A stretch of 64,000 bases of DNA from Clostridia bacterium. Lineage in GTDB: Bacteria > Bacillota > Clostridia > Christensenellales > Aristaeellaceae. Made by a program: the position numbers and the translations under genes. Below, piece after piece: positions 15,903 to 25,151 of the stretch. Within the stretch, counting starts at the first letter, position 1. Each line of letters opens with the position of its first letter. Below the pieces are notes generated by a model. That model searched no databases. It saw only the letters and a list, made by a program, of their open reading frames with translations, and had not been told where the DNA came from. The stretch is from contig JAFRBK010000026.1 of NCBI GenBank assembly GCA_017404985.1, positions 28,944-92,943 of the forward strand. The letters are read 5' to 3'.

Positions 15903-16598
15903 ATGAAACGCTGGATGGCCCTGTTCACTGTCCTGATGCTGCTGGCGGCCTGCATTCCCGGCCTGGCGGAAGCACCGGAGGAGACGGTTCCGGAGGGAAA
16001 ACAGCTGATGACGCTGACGTTGCCGGATACGGAGACGATGCGGGATCCCGGATGGCAGCTGCTGGCCCATCAGCTGAACGGGAATTCCATCAGTTACCTG
16101 TCCCTGATTTCTGAAACGCTGGTTCGCTTCGCGGTATTCGGCGGAACCGATGAAGCAATCGCCCATGCCCGGGAAGACATTCTGGAGTTTCTGCAGCTGG
16201 CCGGCATGGAGAAGGCGGCAGAAGAAATTCAAAAAACGGATTCTGACAGGGAAGACCGGATTATCCTCTTTTCATCCGTGCTGCAGGCGCTGACATCAGA
16301 CCAGGCAACCTTATCTGTTTCTCCGGACCGGTCTTTTTCAGCGATTCAGGACCAGCGGCCGACGATTTTCCTGCTGATGAACCACGATCCGGAAACGGGG
16401 CTTTTACGGGGGTTGGCCCTGCTGGCGGACGGTGAGTGGGTGGATATTCTGCCTCTGTCCCAGACGGATGAAATCTGGCGTTATCCGGACCAGATTCTGA
16501 AGATTCTTTCCGGCCTTTCGCCGCTGGTCAATCCGGCGAATTACCGCACAGAGCGGCTGGAGCTTCCGCAGGCCGGGCTGGAGGCCATTACTTTTTGA
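15903..16598 (+). CDS. Putative lipoprotein of unknown function
   Basis: 231 residues from ATG 15903, which sits better than 15894 relative to the GGAGG at 15887-15891. The N-terminus M-K-R-W plus hydrophobic run ends in L-L-A-A-C, a good lipobox (Cys about 17), so the protein is probably lipid-anchored; a signal peptidase I site (G-L-A-E) a few residues later is an alternative. The rest has no recognised domain. It is followed after 18 bases by ybaK, so the two may form an operon. Confidence 0.65.
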   Translation: MKRWMALFTVLMLLAACIPGLAEAPEETVPEGKQLMTLTLPDTETMRDPGWQLLAHQLNGNSISYLSLISETLVRFAVFGGTDEAIAHAREDILEFLQLAGMEKAAEEIQKTDSDREDRIILFSSVLQALTSDQATLSVSPDRSFSAIQDQRPTIFLLMNHDPETGLLRGLALLADGEWVDILPLSQTDEIWRYPDQILKILSGLSPLVNPANYRTERLELPQAGLEAITF

Positions 16599-16616
16599 GA
16601 AACGGGTGAAAAACGG

Positions 16617-17090
16617 ATGAAAGCGGCGGAGAAAACCAACGTGATGCGGGTGCTGGACAGCAAAAAGATCCCATACACCGCCCATTTCTACGAAGCAGAT
16701 CCAACCCTGACGGGCGCACAGATTGCAGCGCTGCTGGGGGAACCGGCGGAGCATGTTTTCAAGACGCTGGTAACCCAGGGCAAGAGCAACCAGTATTATG
16801 TTTTTGTGATTCCGGTGGAGGCGGAGCTGGACCTGAAAAAAGCAGCGAAAGCCGCAGGGGAGAAGGCGGTAGCCATGATTAAACAGAAGGAACTGCTGCC
16901 GCTGACGGGATATGTGCACGGCGGGTGCTCACCCATCGGGATGAAGAAAGCTTTTCCGACCTGGATTCATGAGAGCGCGGCGGAGGCCGACATCATCTGT
17001 GTCAGTGCCGGCAGGGTCGGCGCACAGATTGAACTGAAAACAGACGATCTGTGCAGGGCGGCTGCCTGCAGGCTGGCGGATCTGGTCTGA
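16617..17090 (+). CDS. ybaK: Cys-tRNA(Pro)/Cys-tRNA(Cys) deacylase YbaK/EbsC
   Basis: 157 residues, normal for YbaK. It hydrolyses mischarged Cys-tRNA(Pro) in the cytoplasm. The family's conserved Lys sits in H-V-F-K-T-L-V (about residue 46), and the G-Y-V-H-G-G-C-S-P-I-G-M-K-K loop near residues 98-111 is characteristic. The C-terminal G-x-x-x-x-Q-I-E-L segment is also present. It overlaps no neighbour; a hairpin 25 bases downstream mainly serves the convergent gene. Confidence 0.92.
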   Translation: MKAAEKTNVMRVLDSKKIPYTAHFYEADPTLTGAQIAALLGEPAEHVFKTLVTQGKSNQYYVFVIPVEAELDLKKAAKAAGEKAVAMIKQKELLPLTGYVHGGCSPIGMKKAFPTWIHESAAEADIICVSAGRVGAQIELKTDDLCRAAACRLADLV

Positions 17091-17106
17091 AACGAAAAAA
17101 ACGCGT

Positions 17107-17139
17107 AAAAAAACAGCTGCTGCGGAAAAGCGCAGCAGC
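17107..17139 (-). terminator. Terminator of the surface-anchored protein gene
   Basis: 9-bp stem GCTGCTGCG/CGCAGCAGC, with a run of seven T on the minus strand. It lies between convergent genes and may act both ways. Confidence 0.8.
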
Positions 17140-17172
17140 ACAGGAAACACGGCGACGCATTCACAGCGCCTG

Positions 17173-18132
17173 TCAGCGGCGTTTACGCCGAAGCAGGAGC
17201 AGGCCGGCGGAGCCGCCTGCCAGGCAGCAGAGCCACAGCAGGAGGCTGGCATTATCGCCGGTGGTGGGAACAATGCCGCTCTTATAGGAGTATTTTGCAT
17301 TTGCAGGAGTCAGGGTGGCGCCGTTTTCATTGATGGCGGCAAGCTGTTCCGCGGTCAGGGTTCCAAGATAGAGATTCGTACCGTCGGTGAAGGTTTTGCC
17401 GGCGGCAGTTTTGATTCTGCCGGTGCCGAAACTGTTCATCCTTTTAATGGAGATTTTATCCTCAATATACCGCCATCCCAAGGTGATGCCTTTGTCGCTG
17501 AAAAGGCCGACGGGGGAGGAATCCTCCAGAATGCCGCCCGTGATTTTCAGTTCCCCGTTCGTGTTGATGGAATTATCCGGGCTGGAGATGGCCAGCGTTC
17601 CGCCATTCAGCCAGAAGCCGCCCCCGGCGAAGATGCCTTCTCCGGAGGGATCGGTTACGGCAATATCCACGTTGCCGCCGTTCTGCAGATAGGTTCCCTC
17701 CGTAAGCCGGATGCCGACGCCGGTGGCCCGGATGGAGAGCGTGCCCGCCTCAGCGGGATCCAGGCTTTGGCCGGTGACGGTAAAAGTCGTTTTCATCGTA
17801 TGGTTTACGCCGACCGGAACATCATGAACGGACATTTTGCAGCTATCGGCAAGGATCAGGACGGTTTCCCCCGTCGGGTCAATGGCCAGGGTTTCATAGT
17901 CCACTTCTCCCCGTACAACATACCAGCCGGAAAGATAAACCACCTTGTTATCCTTATCAATCACGGTCACTTCCGTGCCGGCAGGCGTGGTTCTGAGGAC
18001 TCCGGAGGCATCCCGGTAAGGGACGCCGGTTTCCGCGGAGGCCGCCAGGGAAACCCCAAGGGCCAGCAGAAACAACGCGATAGCCAGCAGCGCACGCGGA
18101 AGGCCGGATTTTGTTACAAATAATTTCTTCAT
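17173..18132 (-). CDS. Secreted beta-helix-like protein with sortase-type PTTGD wall anchor
   Basis: About 319 residues from ATG 18132, which has AAAGGGC upstream. A signal peptide (K-S-G-L-P-R... ending A-A-S-A-E) is followed by Gly/Asn-rich short strands (for example L-Q-N-G-G-N-V-D-I, W-L-N-G-G-T-L-A-I-S-S, I-T-G-G-I-L) typical of the carbohydrate-binding-type (DUF4353-like) repeats and parallel beta-helices. The C-terminus has V-P-T-T-G-D-N, a hydrophobic segment and R-R-K-R-R, the layout of an LPXTG-like cell-wall sorting signal. It should be covalently attached to peptidoglycan by a sortase not seen here. A strong promoter lies upstream. Confidence 0.75.
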   Translation of the reverse strand: MKKLFVTKSGLPRALLAIALFLLALGVSLAASAETGVPYRDASGVLRTTPAGTEVTVIDKDNKVVYLSGWYVVRGEVDYETLAIDPTGETVLILADSCKMSVHDVPVGVNHTMKTTFTVTGQSLDPAEAGTLSIRATGVGIRLTEGTYLQNGGNVDIAVTDPSGEGIFAGGGFWLNGGTLAISSPDNSINTNGELKITGGILEDSSPVGLFSDKGITLGWRYIEDKISIKRMNSFGTGRIKTAAGKTFTDGTNLYLGTLTAEQLAAINENGATLTPANAKYSYKSGIVPTTGDNASLLLWLCCLAGGSAGLLLLRRKRR

Positions 18133-18235
18133 GGCATAATGCCCTTTCATCTTCAGTCGGTTTCGTGGGCCGGAACAGGGTTCTGCCCCACAGTTTGAAA
18201 CAGTTCCAATGCGAAATCGTTAACAAACCATTACA

Positions 18236-18264
18236 ATTATATCAAAATACAGTGGGAATTTCAA
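18236..18264 (-). promoter_or_regulatory. Promoter of the surface-anchored protein gene
   Basis: Minus strand TTGAAA, 17-bp spacer, TATAAT, leaving a leader of about 95 nt. Confidence 0.75.
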
Positions 18265-18477
18265 GGGAAAACCACAAGATCATGGGAATTCCGCTGCACA
18301 ATGTCGGCCAAAACCCGACGCACCATCTTTTCCGGAAGCCTCCTGAAACTCCCGGCTAATGATATATACGAATGAGATTACCCAAAAGCATGCACTTTTT
18401 ATTTTTTTTTGACACTTTTTTGCTGCCACACCGGGGAGGCCGGCTGCGGATGCGTCTTTCCGGCTGCCGCCGGAATG
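18265..18477. other. Non-coding stretch without a gene
   Basis: Between the promoter at 18236-18264 and the GH51 terminator there is no open frame with a ribosome site. It holds an A/T run (18398-18420) and a few short inverted repeats. Nothing else is recognised. Confidence 0.5.
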
Positions 18478-18509
18478 AAAAAAGCCGGGGCGGCAGAAGC
18501 CGCTCCGGC
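18478..18509 (-). terminator. Terminator of the GH51 gene
   Basis: 11-bp GC-rich stem (GCCGGAGCGGC/GCCGCCCCGGC, one G-U) and six T on the minus strand. Confidence 0.85.
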
Positions 18510-18523
18510 CCATTGGGAAGGCA

Positions 18524-20128
18524 TTATCCTTTACGGAATCTCAGCACATTCCACGATTCCTTCTTCAGGACCGCGGTGACAATGCCGTGATCCATGGTGG
18601 TGTCGGCGTTTTTTCGGGGCATGATCCGGTCCGGATGGCTGAAGGTATTCTGCGCCTCAGGATCATCAGAAAATAATTCAGTGTGTTCCTTCAGCTGCCA
18701 GTTTTCGAAGGCGCGAAGATCCATCGTCAGTTCCTGGTCCTCCTCCGGATCCGCGTTGATGACGAAAACGGAGAGCTCTTCCTCCGGTTCGTTCAGGGCC
18801 GCGGCGGCCTGGATTGTCTCCACACCGGTGAAGCCGCCGTACTGGTTCATGTCGTCGATGGCATAGCCGGGCACGTCGTAGGTTTCGCAGGTGACTTCGC
18901 ATTGCAGGGAATCGCCCTTGGCCAGGCGAATCAGCTGGGTGAAGGGCCAGTAGGATGCCCCCTTCCAGACATGCTCCCGGTCTGTGCGGCACAGGGCAGC
19001 CAGGCCGCCGGTGGCACAGCCGATCCGGATTCGATCCGCGTGGCGCAGCATCACCAGCATCGTGCCGGCAAGGCCGAGCGCCTGCAGCATTTCGTGATCC
19101 GATGGCGGGTTCCGGCGGGTGGACCAATCGTCCGGATCATGGCGGACATAGGTTCTTTCCGGATTGAAGAGGCCGAACATTTCCGGGTTCTGGCGGCCGC
19201 CAAGGCCGAGGTGCGCCTCGCTCCGCGGGCGGAACATGGAAGCATATTCATCCAGCGCCAGCATCATGGTCTTTTTTGAGCGGAGCTTGGTTCGGATATA
19301 ATCGCACAGGGCGATTTCCGTGCGGATATAATCCTCATAAGCCAGGTAACCGGCCATCAGGGCCCGGGGCAGATCCGGCGGCGCGGAATGATAGTGATGC
19401 AGAGAAATGTAATCCACGGTGCTGTAGCATTCTTCCAGCACTTCCCGATCCCAGTCCGGATAATGGTTCAGGAAAGGGGAGGAGGAGACACATGCCATGG
19501 TTTCGATTGTGGGGTCTATCCATTTCATGGCTTTGGAGGTTTCGTGCGCCAGAATGCCGTAACCCCGGGGATTTTTCTCCATGGAACCGACCTGCCAGGG
19601 GCCGTCCATTTCATTGCCGAGGCACCAGATTTTAACGCCGTAGGGCGCTTCACGGCCGTTCTGCTTCCGCAGGTCAGACCAGTAAGTGCCGCCTGTGAAA
19701 TTGGTATATTCGACGCAGTCCATCGCGTCCTGCATGGTGCCGGTGGCCAGATTAACGGTGTAGATGGCTTCTGCGCCGGCTTTTTCCGCCCACTGCAGAT
19801 ATTCATCATGGCCGACATCGTTGGGGATGAACTGGAACCAGGCCGGATCCAGGTGTGCTTTACGCTTCTCCTTCGGGCCGATGGAGTCCTTCCACTGCCA
19901 GCCGGAAACAAAGTTGCCGCCGGGGAGGCGCACCGCCGGCAGGCGGGTTTCCCGCAGGGCTTCATAGAAATCCCGGCGAAGCCCCTGCTCATCCGCAAAA
20001 GGATGCTTCGGATTGTACATGCTGCCGTTGACCATGGAACCGATCGGCTCCAGGAATGCCCCGAAAAGCCGGGGTGAAATGCTTCCGACCCGGTAGGAAG
20101 GGTGCAGCGCCAGGCTCGATTTTTTCAT
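18524..20128 (-). CDS. Alpha-L-arabinofuranosidase, glycoside hydrolase family 51
   Basis: 534 residues from ATG 20128, preceded by GAGGAGG; the frame runs open further upstream but without protein-like character. The sequence begins R-V-G-S-I-S-P-R-L-F-G-A-F-L-E-P-I-G and has R-L-P-G-G-N-F, the acid/base Glu in C-L-G-N-E-M-D-G (about residue 177), S-L-H-H-Y-H and a probable nucleophile Glu in L-A-L-D-E-Y-A (about residue 297). It lacks a signal peptide, so it probably removes arabinose from imported oligosaccharides in the cytoplasm. GH127 at 30500 would act on related substrates. Confidence 0.93.
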   Translation of the reverse strand: MKKSSLALHPSYRVGSISPRLFGAFLEPIGSMVNGSMYNPKHPFADEQGLRRDFYEALRETRLPAVRLPGGNFVSGWQWKDSIGPKEKRKAHLDPAWFQFIPNDVGHDEYLQWAEKAGAEAIYTVNLATGTMQDAMDCVEYTNFTGGTYWSDLRKQNGREAPYGVKIWCLGNEMDGPWQVGSMEKNPRGYGILAHETSKAMKWIDPTIETMACVSSSPFLNHYPDWDREVLEECYSTVDYISLHHYHSAPPDLPRALMAGYLAYEDYIRTEIALCDYIRTKLRSKKTMMLALDEYASMFRPRSEAHLGLGGRQNPEMFGLFNPERTYVRHDPDDWSTRRNPPSDHEMLQALGLAGTMLVMLRHADRIRIGCATGGLAALCRTDREHVWKGASYWPFTQLIRLAKGDSLQCEVTCETYDVPGYAIDDMNQYGGFTGVETIQAAAALNEPEEELSVFVINADPEEDQELTMDLRAFENWQLKEHTELFSDDPEAQNTFSHPDRIMPRKNADTTMDHGIVTAVLKKESWNVLRFRKG

Positions 20129-20293
20129 TGGCAAGGTTCCTCCTCTGTAATCAACAGGATGGTCTCTGCGCGCGATATAAAATATTGTAATCCGGAAGAA
20201 AAGCCGGAGCAACACTTTTATCTGTCTTTTTTCTGAGAAGAATGATATAATTCGGTAATTCCCGGTAAAGCCGCTGTTGATGGAGTGAATGGA

Positions 20294-21055
20294 ATGCAGG
20301 TTACGCCCGTAATGTTTCTGATTGTCTGCCCGATGCTGTTTCTGGCGGGGCTGGTGGATTCCATCGGCGGGGGAGGAGGGCTGATCTCCCTGCCGGCTTA
20401 TCTTTTTGCGGGATTGCCGGCGCATATGGCGGTGGCAACGAACAAGCTTTCTTCCACATGCGGCACATCCCTGGCCACAGCCCGTTTTTTTCGCAGGGGG
20501 CTGGTGAACCTTCGCCTGGCGGCCCCGTCCGTGGTGACAGGGGTTGCCGGATCCGCCCTGGGGGCGAGGCTGTCCTTGGCTGTCAGCGAGGATGTAATGA
20601 AATACGTCCTGTTCGCGGTTCTTCCGCTGGCGGCGTTTGTTGTCCTGAACCGGCATTTGTTCCGGGACGAGGGAAAGCACGCGGCTGTGGCGGACCGGAA
20701 AACCGTGGCGATCTGCGTTGCCTCCGCTTTTGTGATTGGGGTGTATGACGGGTTTTACGGCCCCGGTACGGGGACTTTTCTGATTATTGCATTTACGGCT
20801 TTTGCCGGGATGACGGTCGGTTCCGCCAATGCGCAGGCCAAGGTGATTAACCTGACGACGAACATTACCTCCCTGGCTGTCTTTTTGCTGAACGGGCAGG
20901 TGCTGGTTCCGCTGGGGCTGGCTGCTGCGGCGTGCAACATGGCGGGAAACTGGATCGGCTCAGGGCTGGCGGTATCCAAAGGTGCGAAGATTGTCCGCCC
21001 GGTCATTCTGCTGGTCCTGATCCTTCTGCTGCTTAAAATTCTGATTGGCTTCTGA
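20294..21055 (+). CDS. TSUP (TauE/SafE) family membrane exporter
   Basis: 253 residues, eight hydrophobic helices. The two family half-repeats begin with D-S-I-G-G-G-G-G-L-I-S-L-P and Y-D-G-F-Y-G-P-G-T-G-T-F-L, the diagnostic glycine-rich loops. Members move sulfite, sulfonates or other organic anions; the substrate here is unknown. ATG 20294 is preferred to the GTG at 20285 because GGAG ends 8 bases before it. A TATAAT near 20246 marks the promoter region. It is divergent from the GH51 gene. Confidence 0.88.
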   Translation: MQVTPVMFLIVCPMLFLAGLVDSIGGGGGLISLPAYLFAGLPAHMAVATNKLSSTCGTSLATARFFRRGLVNLRLAAPSVVTGVAGSALGARLSLAVSEDVMKYVLFAVLPLAAFVVLNRHLFRDEGKHAAVADRKTVAICVASAFVIGVYDGFYGPGTGTFLIIAFTAFAGMTVGSANAQAKVINLTTNITSLAVFLLNGQVLVPLGLAAAACNMAGNWIGSGLAVSKGAKIVRPVILLVLILLLLKILIGF

Positions 21056-21083
21056 AGGGAAACAGGGCAGTTCCTCCGGCACC

Positions 21084-21632
21084 CTATTCACGGACCAGTT
21101 CCAGCTTCGGAACGCCCTTTTCCCCCTCCATATCGCGGAAGAGCTTATCATAGGAAGCACGGTCAAAATCCCTGCCCCGGGTGCTCATCACCCAGTACTT
21201 CACGCCTTCGTCCATGGTCTTGTATCCTGTGAAGGCATAACCGTTCCGCTCGTAAAAGCGAAGCCGCCGAATGGTCTGGTCGCCGGCGGTATCCGAGGGC
21301 TTGGGCATTTCAATATGGCAGACAATCTCCTGATCCGGATACTTTTCCCGGATCGCTTTCTGGATGGCCCCGCCGTATCCCTTTGACTGCCGGTCCGCTG
21401 CTACAGCCGTATAGAGAAGAAAATGCAGTTTTTCAGAAAGAAGCAGATAGTAGAATCCGACAAACTGGCCTTCGTCCAGAAACGCAGTGCAGTCAAAATT
21501 CCTTTTCAGCGTCATCAATCGAAGCGGGAGAATAGGATACAGTTCATCCTTTGGAAATTGGGACAGAAGAAGCTGCCGGATCTTTCCGAAAACCCTGCTC
21601 CACGGTTTCACCCTGACTGATTGAAGTGCCAT
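21084..21632 (-). CDS. GNAT-family acetyltransferase
   Basis: 182 residues from ATG 21632, which follows CAGGAGG. The central segment (L-L-Y-T-A-V-A-A-D-R-Q-S-K-G-Y-G-G-A-I) is the acetyl-CoA-binding motif A of GNAT proteins (R/Q-x-x-G-x-G/A), and F-Y-E-R-N-G-Y is motif B. The acceptor substrate is unknown. It is convergent with the TSUP gene. Confidence 0.8.
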   Translation of the reverse strand: MALQSVRVKPWSRVFGKIRQLLLSQFPKDELYPILPLRLMTLKRNFDCTAFLDEGQFVGFYYLLLSEKLHFLLYTAVAADRQSKGYGGAIQKAIREKYPDQEIVCHIEMPKPSDTAGDQTIRRLRFYERNGYAFTGYKTMDEGVKYWVMSTRGRDFDRASYDKLFRDMEGEKGVPKLELVRE

Positions 21633-21666
21633 CTTGCGTCCTCCTGTGCGGTTCATTCATTGGATG

Positions 21667-21700
21667 GCCCGGGCTTTGCATATGAAAACAGAGCCCGGGC
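21667..21700 (-). terminator. Hairpin between zinc-ribbon and GNAT genes
   Basis: Perfect 9-bp stem GCCCGGGCT/AGCCCGGGC around a 16-base loop, without a T tract on either strand. It may be a weak terminator or a decay barrier after the zinc-ribbon gene. Confidence 0.45.
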
Positions 21701-21728
21701 GATTCTTCGACCGTTATCCTGGCTGCTG

Positions 21729-21950
21729 TCAGCTGTTGATCGTCCAGTGAGAATTGCCGTTGCAGTCCACGGTAACAAGCGTCTTTCTTCCGCACTCAGG
21801 ACAGGTGAATGCATAAGCGTCCGAAGCGATCTTTTCAAACAGGGAATCAGCAATATAAGCACCGCAAACCGGACAGAGGTTTTTCCTGAAATCCGGTTTT
21901 GAGCTTCCGGGCTGGACAATGTCCGGATAATCTTTTTCGTTGTCAGCCAT
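21729..21950 (-). CDS. Small zinc-ribbon protein
   Basis: 73 residues. Two Cys pairs (C-P-V-C near 26-29 and C-P-E-C near 50-53) form a four-Cys zinc ribbon, followed by a basic/hydrophobic tail. No signal peptide. Such proteins often bind nucleic acid or act as subunits, but no role can be assigned. The start has GGAAGG upstream. Confidence 0.65.
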   Translation of the reverse strand: MADNEKDYPDIVQPGSSKPDFRKNLCPVCGAYIADSLFEKIASDAYAFTCPECGRKTLVTVDCNGNSHWTINS

Positions 21951-22101
21951 GTTTGCTTCCTTTCTGCCGCTGTGCGGCCTGTGTTGTATCTTTTGATGTA
22001 TTGTATCATAGGGAATCGAAAAAGTACACCATGCTCACCCGGCGCTGTCCGGCACAGTAAATTCCGGCTTTTTTCTGCTTTTGGAAATGAAAAGAGTATG
22101 C

Positions 22102-22107
22102 TATAAT
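22102..22107 (+). promoter_or_regulatory. -10 element of the SBP-EAL gene
   Basis: TATAAT, with a poor -35 (TTTTGG at 17 bp). Transcription would start near 22114, after the first possible in-frame start codons, supporting the GTG start at 22183. Confidence 0.5.
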
Positions 22108-22182
22108 ACAAAAAAATTGATCACTTGCATGAAATACGATACAGCTGATTCCGAAAAAGCCGATGTTCCGGAGGCGAATAAA

Positions 22183-25137
22183 GTGCAGAATCCAGAAAGA
22201 AAAGTCAACAGGGAGGGCGCCCAGAGGCCGGTATTCATCCGGGCAGGGGCTGCCGCGGCAGCCCTTTGCCTGCTGCTGGTGCTGGTTTCGGGAATTGCTG
22301 CTCCGCGGGCGGCTGCCGCCCAGGAAAAAGAACAGAAAAAAGTCCGCGTTGGCTGGTATGAATCTGCGTTTCACCGGACGGATCCGTTCGGACGGCGTTC
22401 CGGATACGGGTATGAATACCAGCAGCGGATCTCGATCTATACCGGCTGGGAATATGAATATGTGGAAGGCAGCTGGTCGGAACTGCTGGAGAAACTGATC
22501 GCCGGCGAGCTGGATCTGCTCAGCGATGTGTCCTATACCCCCGAGCGGGCGGAAAAGATTCTGTATTCCGCTGAAGCGATGGGATCAGAAGGCTATCATG
22601 TTTTCATAGCACCGGATAATAACGAGATTCGGCCGGACGATTTTTCCACCCTGAACGGAAAACGGGTCGGCGTCAACAAGAACAGCATTCAGGAACGGCT
22701 GTTCATCAGCTGGGCGGAGAGCCACGGCGTGACGCCGGAAATCATTGAATCGACCGAGAAAACGCCGGTGTTGCTGGAAATGCTGGCGAAGGGCGATTTC
22801 GACGCGCTGGTAACGCTGGATACCTACGGAAACTCCGCTGATGTGATTCCGGTGTGCAAGGTTGGTTATGCTGAATCTTTTTTTGGAATCAACAGGAACC
22901 GCCCAGACCTGAAGCAGGATCTGGATGTGGCCATGAACCGCCTCTTTGAGGACAATCGGGATTACAACCAGCAGTTGACGGAGAAATTCAATCGTTCCAG
23001 CTCGGTCAACAGTTTTCTGACGCCGGAAGAAAAAAATTGGCTTGCAGGCAGGGAAACGATTCGGGTAGGCTACCGGAACAACTTCCTCCCGTTCTGCTCG
23101 CAGGATAAAGAAACAAAGCAGGTTTCCGGCGCGCTGGCAGACTACCTCTACTTCGCGGAAACATGCCAGAAGAATGCCCGCCTGAGCTTTGAGACACGGG
23201 CTTTCAGCTCAACAGAGGAGGCGCTGAAAGCCCTGGCAGACGGCGAGATCGACTGTGTATTTCCCCTGAGCCTCAGCGCTTATGATGGGGAACAGCGGGG
23301 CGTGATCAGCACGGATCCGCTGGTTCGTTCGGAGATGTATGCCATCGTCCGGACTGCGGACCACCAGGGACTGGAGCGGGAACGGGAGACGACCGTTGCC
23401 ATCGTCAGGGGAAACCCGAATTACGAAGCGTTCGTGAAAGACTATTTTCCCAACTGGAAGGTAGTTGAATATGACAGCGGCGAAGCGGCCTATGCAGCGG
23501 TGTCTTCCGGGGATGTGGACTGCGGGCTGGTAAGCAATTACCGGATCAGCCGTGTGAGTGACCAGCTCAGGGAATACAAGCTTTCCGCCCTCGCGACCGA
23601 TGAAGTGATGGATGCTGCTTTTACCGTGAGGCGGAAGGATGACTGCCTCTATTCCATTCTCAACAAGATAACCCGCCTTTATCCGGAGAGCATGGTCAAT
23701 TCCTCCCTGACGAATTACGGCTTCCGGGAGGAAGAAGTTTCCTTCATTGATTTTATCCGGAAGAATCTGCTTTATATTGTTGCGGCAGCAGCGCTGATTA
23801 TTATCACAATTCTGCTCCTGGCGCTGCGGAACGCGAAGACCAGCGCAAGGGAAAAGGAGGGCCGCCGGATTATTTCCGAGGCGGAGAAGGATTCCCTGAC
23901 GCAGCTGTACAACTGGAACTTTTTCCTTGTTTATGCCAACAATATCTGCCGGGACAACCCGGACCGCCCAATGGACGCGGTGGCGCTGAATATTGACCGG
24001 TTTCATTCCGTGAATGCCCTGCACGGGCGGGAGTATGGGAACCGGATGCTGAAGGCTTTGGGCGATGAGATTCACAGTTTCCTTGAAAAAGCGGACGGAA
24101 TAGCCTGCCGTTCCGTTGCGGACCGCTTCAATATATATTGCCTTCACCGGGAGGACTGGCAGGCTGTGCTGGAACGCTTTCAGGGGCGCCTGGACCGTGA
24201 GTTCCGGGAAGCCAACGCCCATCTGCGCATGGGCGTCAAGCCCTGGCAGAAGGTCCTGGAGCCTGAAACACAGCTGGACAAGGCCCGCACTGCTTGCAAC
24301 AAGGTGCGCGGCGGAATCAAATCCCAGGCGGTAATCTATGATGCAGAGATGGAACAGCGGGAGGAACGTGACCAGCGCCTGCTGAACGATCTTCCCCGGG
24401 CGCTGGAAAACCATGAGCTGGAAGTGTATTATCAGCCGAAGTATAACATCACAGGGGAGAAGCCGAAGCTGGCGAGCGCTGAGGCACTGGTTCGCTGGAA
24501 ACACCCGGAACTGGGAATGATTTCCCCGGAGGACTTTATCAATCTGTTTGAGAGAAGCGGCCAGATCAGTCTGCTGGACAACTATGTGTGGTCGGAGGCG
24601 GCCCGGCAGATTGCCGCCTGGCGGGACCAGTACGGCAGAACCCTGCCGGTATCCGTTAACCTTTCCCGTGTGGACGTGTTTGATCCGGAACTGATTTCCA
24701 TCCTGGACCGCATTGTGGCAGAAAACAGGCTGAAGCACTGCGACCTGAAGCTGGAGATGACTGAATCCGCCTACACTGAAAACGCAGACCAGCTGATTCG
24801 GGTCATCAACCAGCTCCGGAGCAGGGGATATGAGATCGAAATGGATGACTTTGGTTCCGGCTATTCCTCGCTGAATATGCTGTCCTCCCTGCCCGTGGAT
24901 GTGCTGAAGATGGATATCGACTTTATCCGGAATATTGAAAGAAATGAGAAGGATTTCCGCCTTGTGGAGCTGATCATCGATATTGCCCGGTATCTGCATG
25001 TGCCTGTCGTGGCGGAGGGCGTGGAGACGGAAACCCAGCTAAAACTGCTCAAAAATGCGGGCTGCGACCTGGTGCAGGGATACTATTTCTCGCGTCCGCT
25101 GCCCGCGAAGGAGTTTGCCCGGACACTCCTTGGCTGA
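22183..25137 (+). CDS. Membrane sensor with two periplasmic-binding-protein domains, degenerate GGDEF and EAL
   Basis: 984 residues from GTG 22183, which has GGAGG 8 bases upstream; earlier starts precede the promoter. Order: membrane anchor (about 22-45), SBP_bac_3 domain 1 (about 60-280), SBP_bac_3 domain 2 (about 300-520), second membrane helix (about 535-555), GGDEF-like domain (about 575-720), EAL domain (about 740-980). The GGDEF loop reads S-V-A-D-R-F, so cyclase activity is not expected. The EAL domain keeps A-E-A-L-V-R-W, the E-M-T-E-S and D-D-F-G-S-G-Y-S-S motifs and so probably hydrolyses c-di-GMP. The outside domains would sense a small ligand such as an amino acid. Confidence 0.88.
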   Translation: MQNPERKVNREGAQRPVFIRAGAAAAALCLLLVLVSGIAAPRAAAAQEKEQKKVRVGWYESAFHRTDPFGRRSGYGYEYQQRISIYTGWEYEYVEGSWSELLEKLIAGELDLLSDVSYTPERAEKILYSAEAMGSEGYHVFIAPDNNEIRPDDFSTLNGKRVGVNKNSIQERLFISWAESHGVTPEIIESTEKTPVLLEMLAKGDFDALVTLDTYGNSADVIPVCKVGYAESFFGINRNRPDLKQDLDVAMNRLFEDNRDYNQQLTEKFNRSSSVNSFLTPEEKNWLAGRETIRVGYRNNFLPFCSQDKETKQVSGALADYLYFAETCQKNARLSFETRAFSSTEEALKALADGEIDCVFPLSLSAYDGEQRGVISTDPLVRSEMYAIVRTADHQGLERERETTVAIVRGNPNYEAFVKDYFPNWKVVEYDSGEAAYAAVSSGDVDCGLVSNYRISRVSDQLREYKLSALATDEVMDAAFTVRRKDDCLYSILNKITRLYPESMVNSSLTNYGFREEEVSFIDFIRKNLLYIVAAAALIIITILLLALRNAKTSAREKEGRRIISEAEKDSLTQLYNWNFFLVYANNICRDNPDRPMDAVALNIDRFHSVNALHGREYGNRMLKALGDEIHSFLEKADGIACRSVADRFNIYCLHREDWQAVLERFQGRLDREFREANAHLRMGVKPWQKVLEPETQLDKARTACNKVRGGIKSQAVIYDAEMEQREERDQRLLNDLPRALENHELEVYYQPKYNITGEKPKLASAEALVRWKHPELGMISPEDFINLFERSGQISLLDNYVWSEAARQIAAWRDQYGRTLPVSVNLSRVDVFDPELISILDRIVAENRLKHCDLKLEMTESAYTENADQLIRVINQLRSRGYEIEMDDFGSGYSSLNMLSSLPVDVLKMDIDFIRNIERNEKDFRLVELIIDIARYLHVPVVAEGVETETQLKLLKNAGCDLVQGYYFSRPLPAKEFARTLLG

Positions 25138-25151
25138 AAGGATGGTTGGGG

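Noticed and set aside
18524-20680. GH51 with a 184-residue N-terminal extension
   Set aside because: The extension is Gln/Arg-rich and overlaps the divergent TSUP gene; GAGGAGG marks ATG 20128 as the start.
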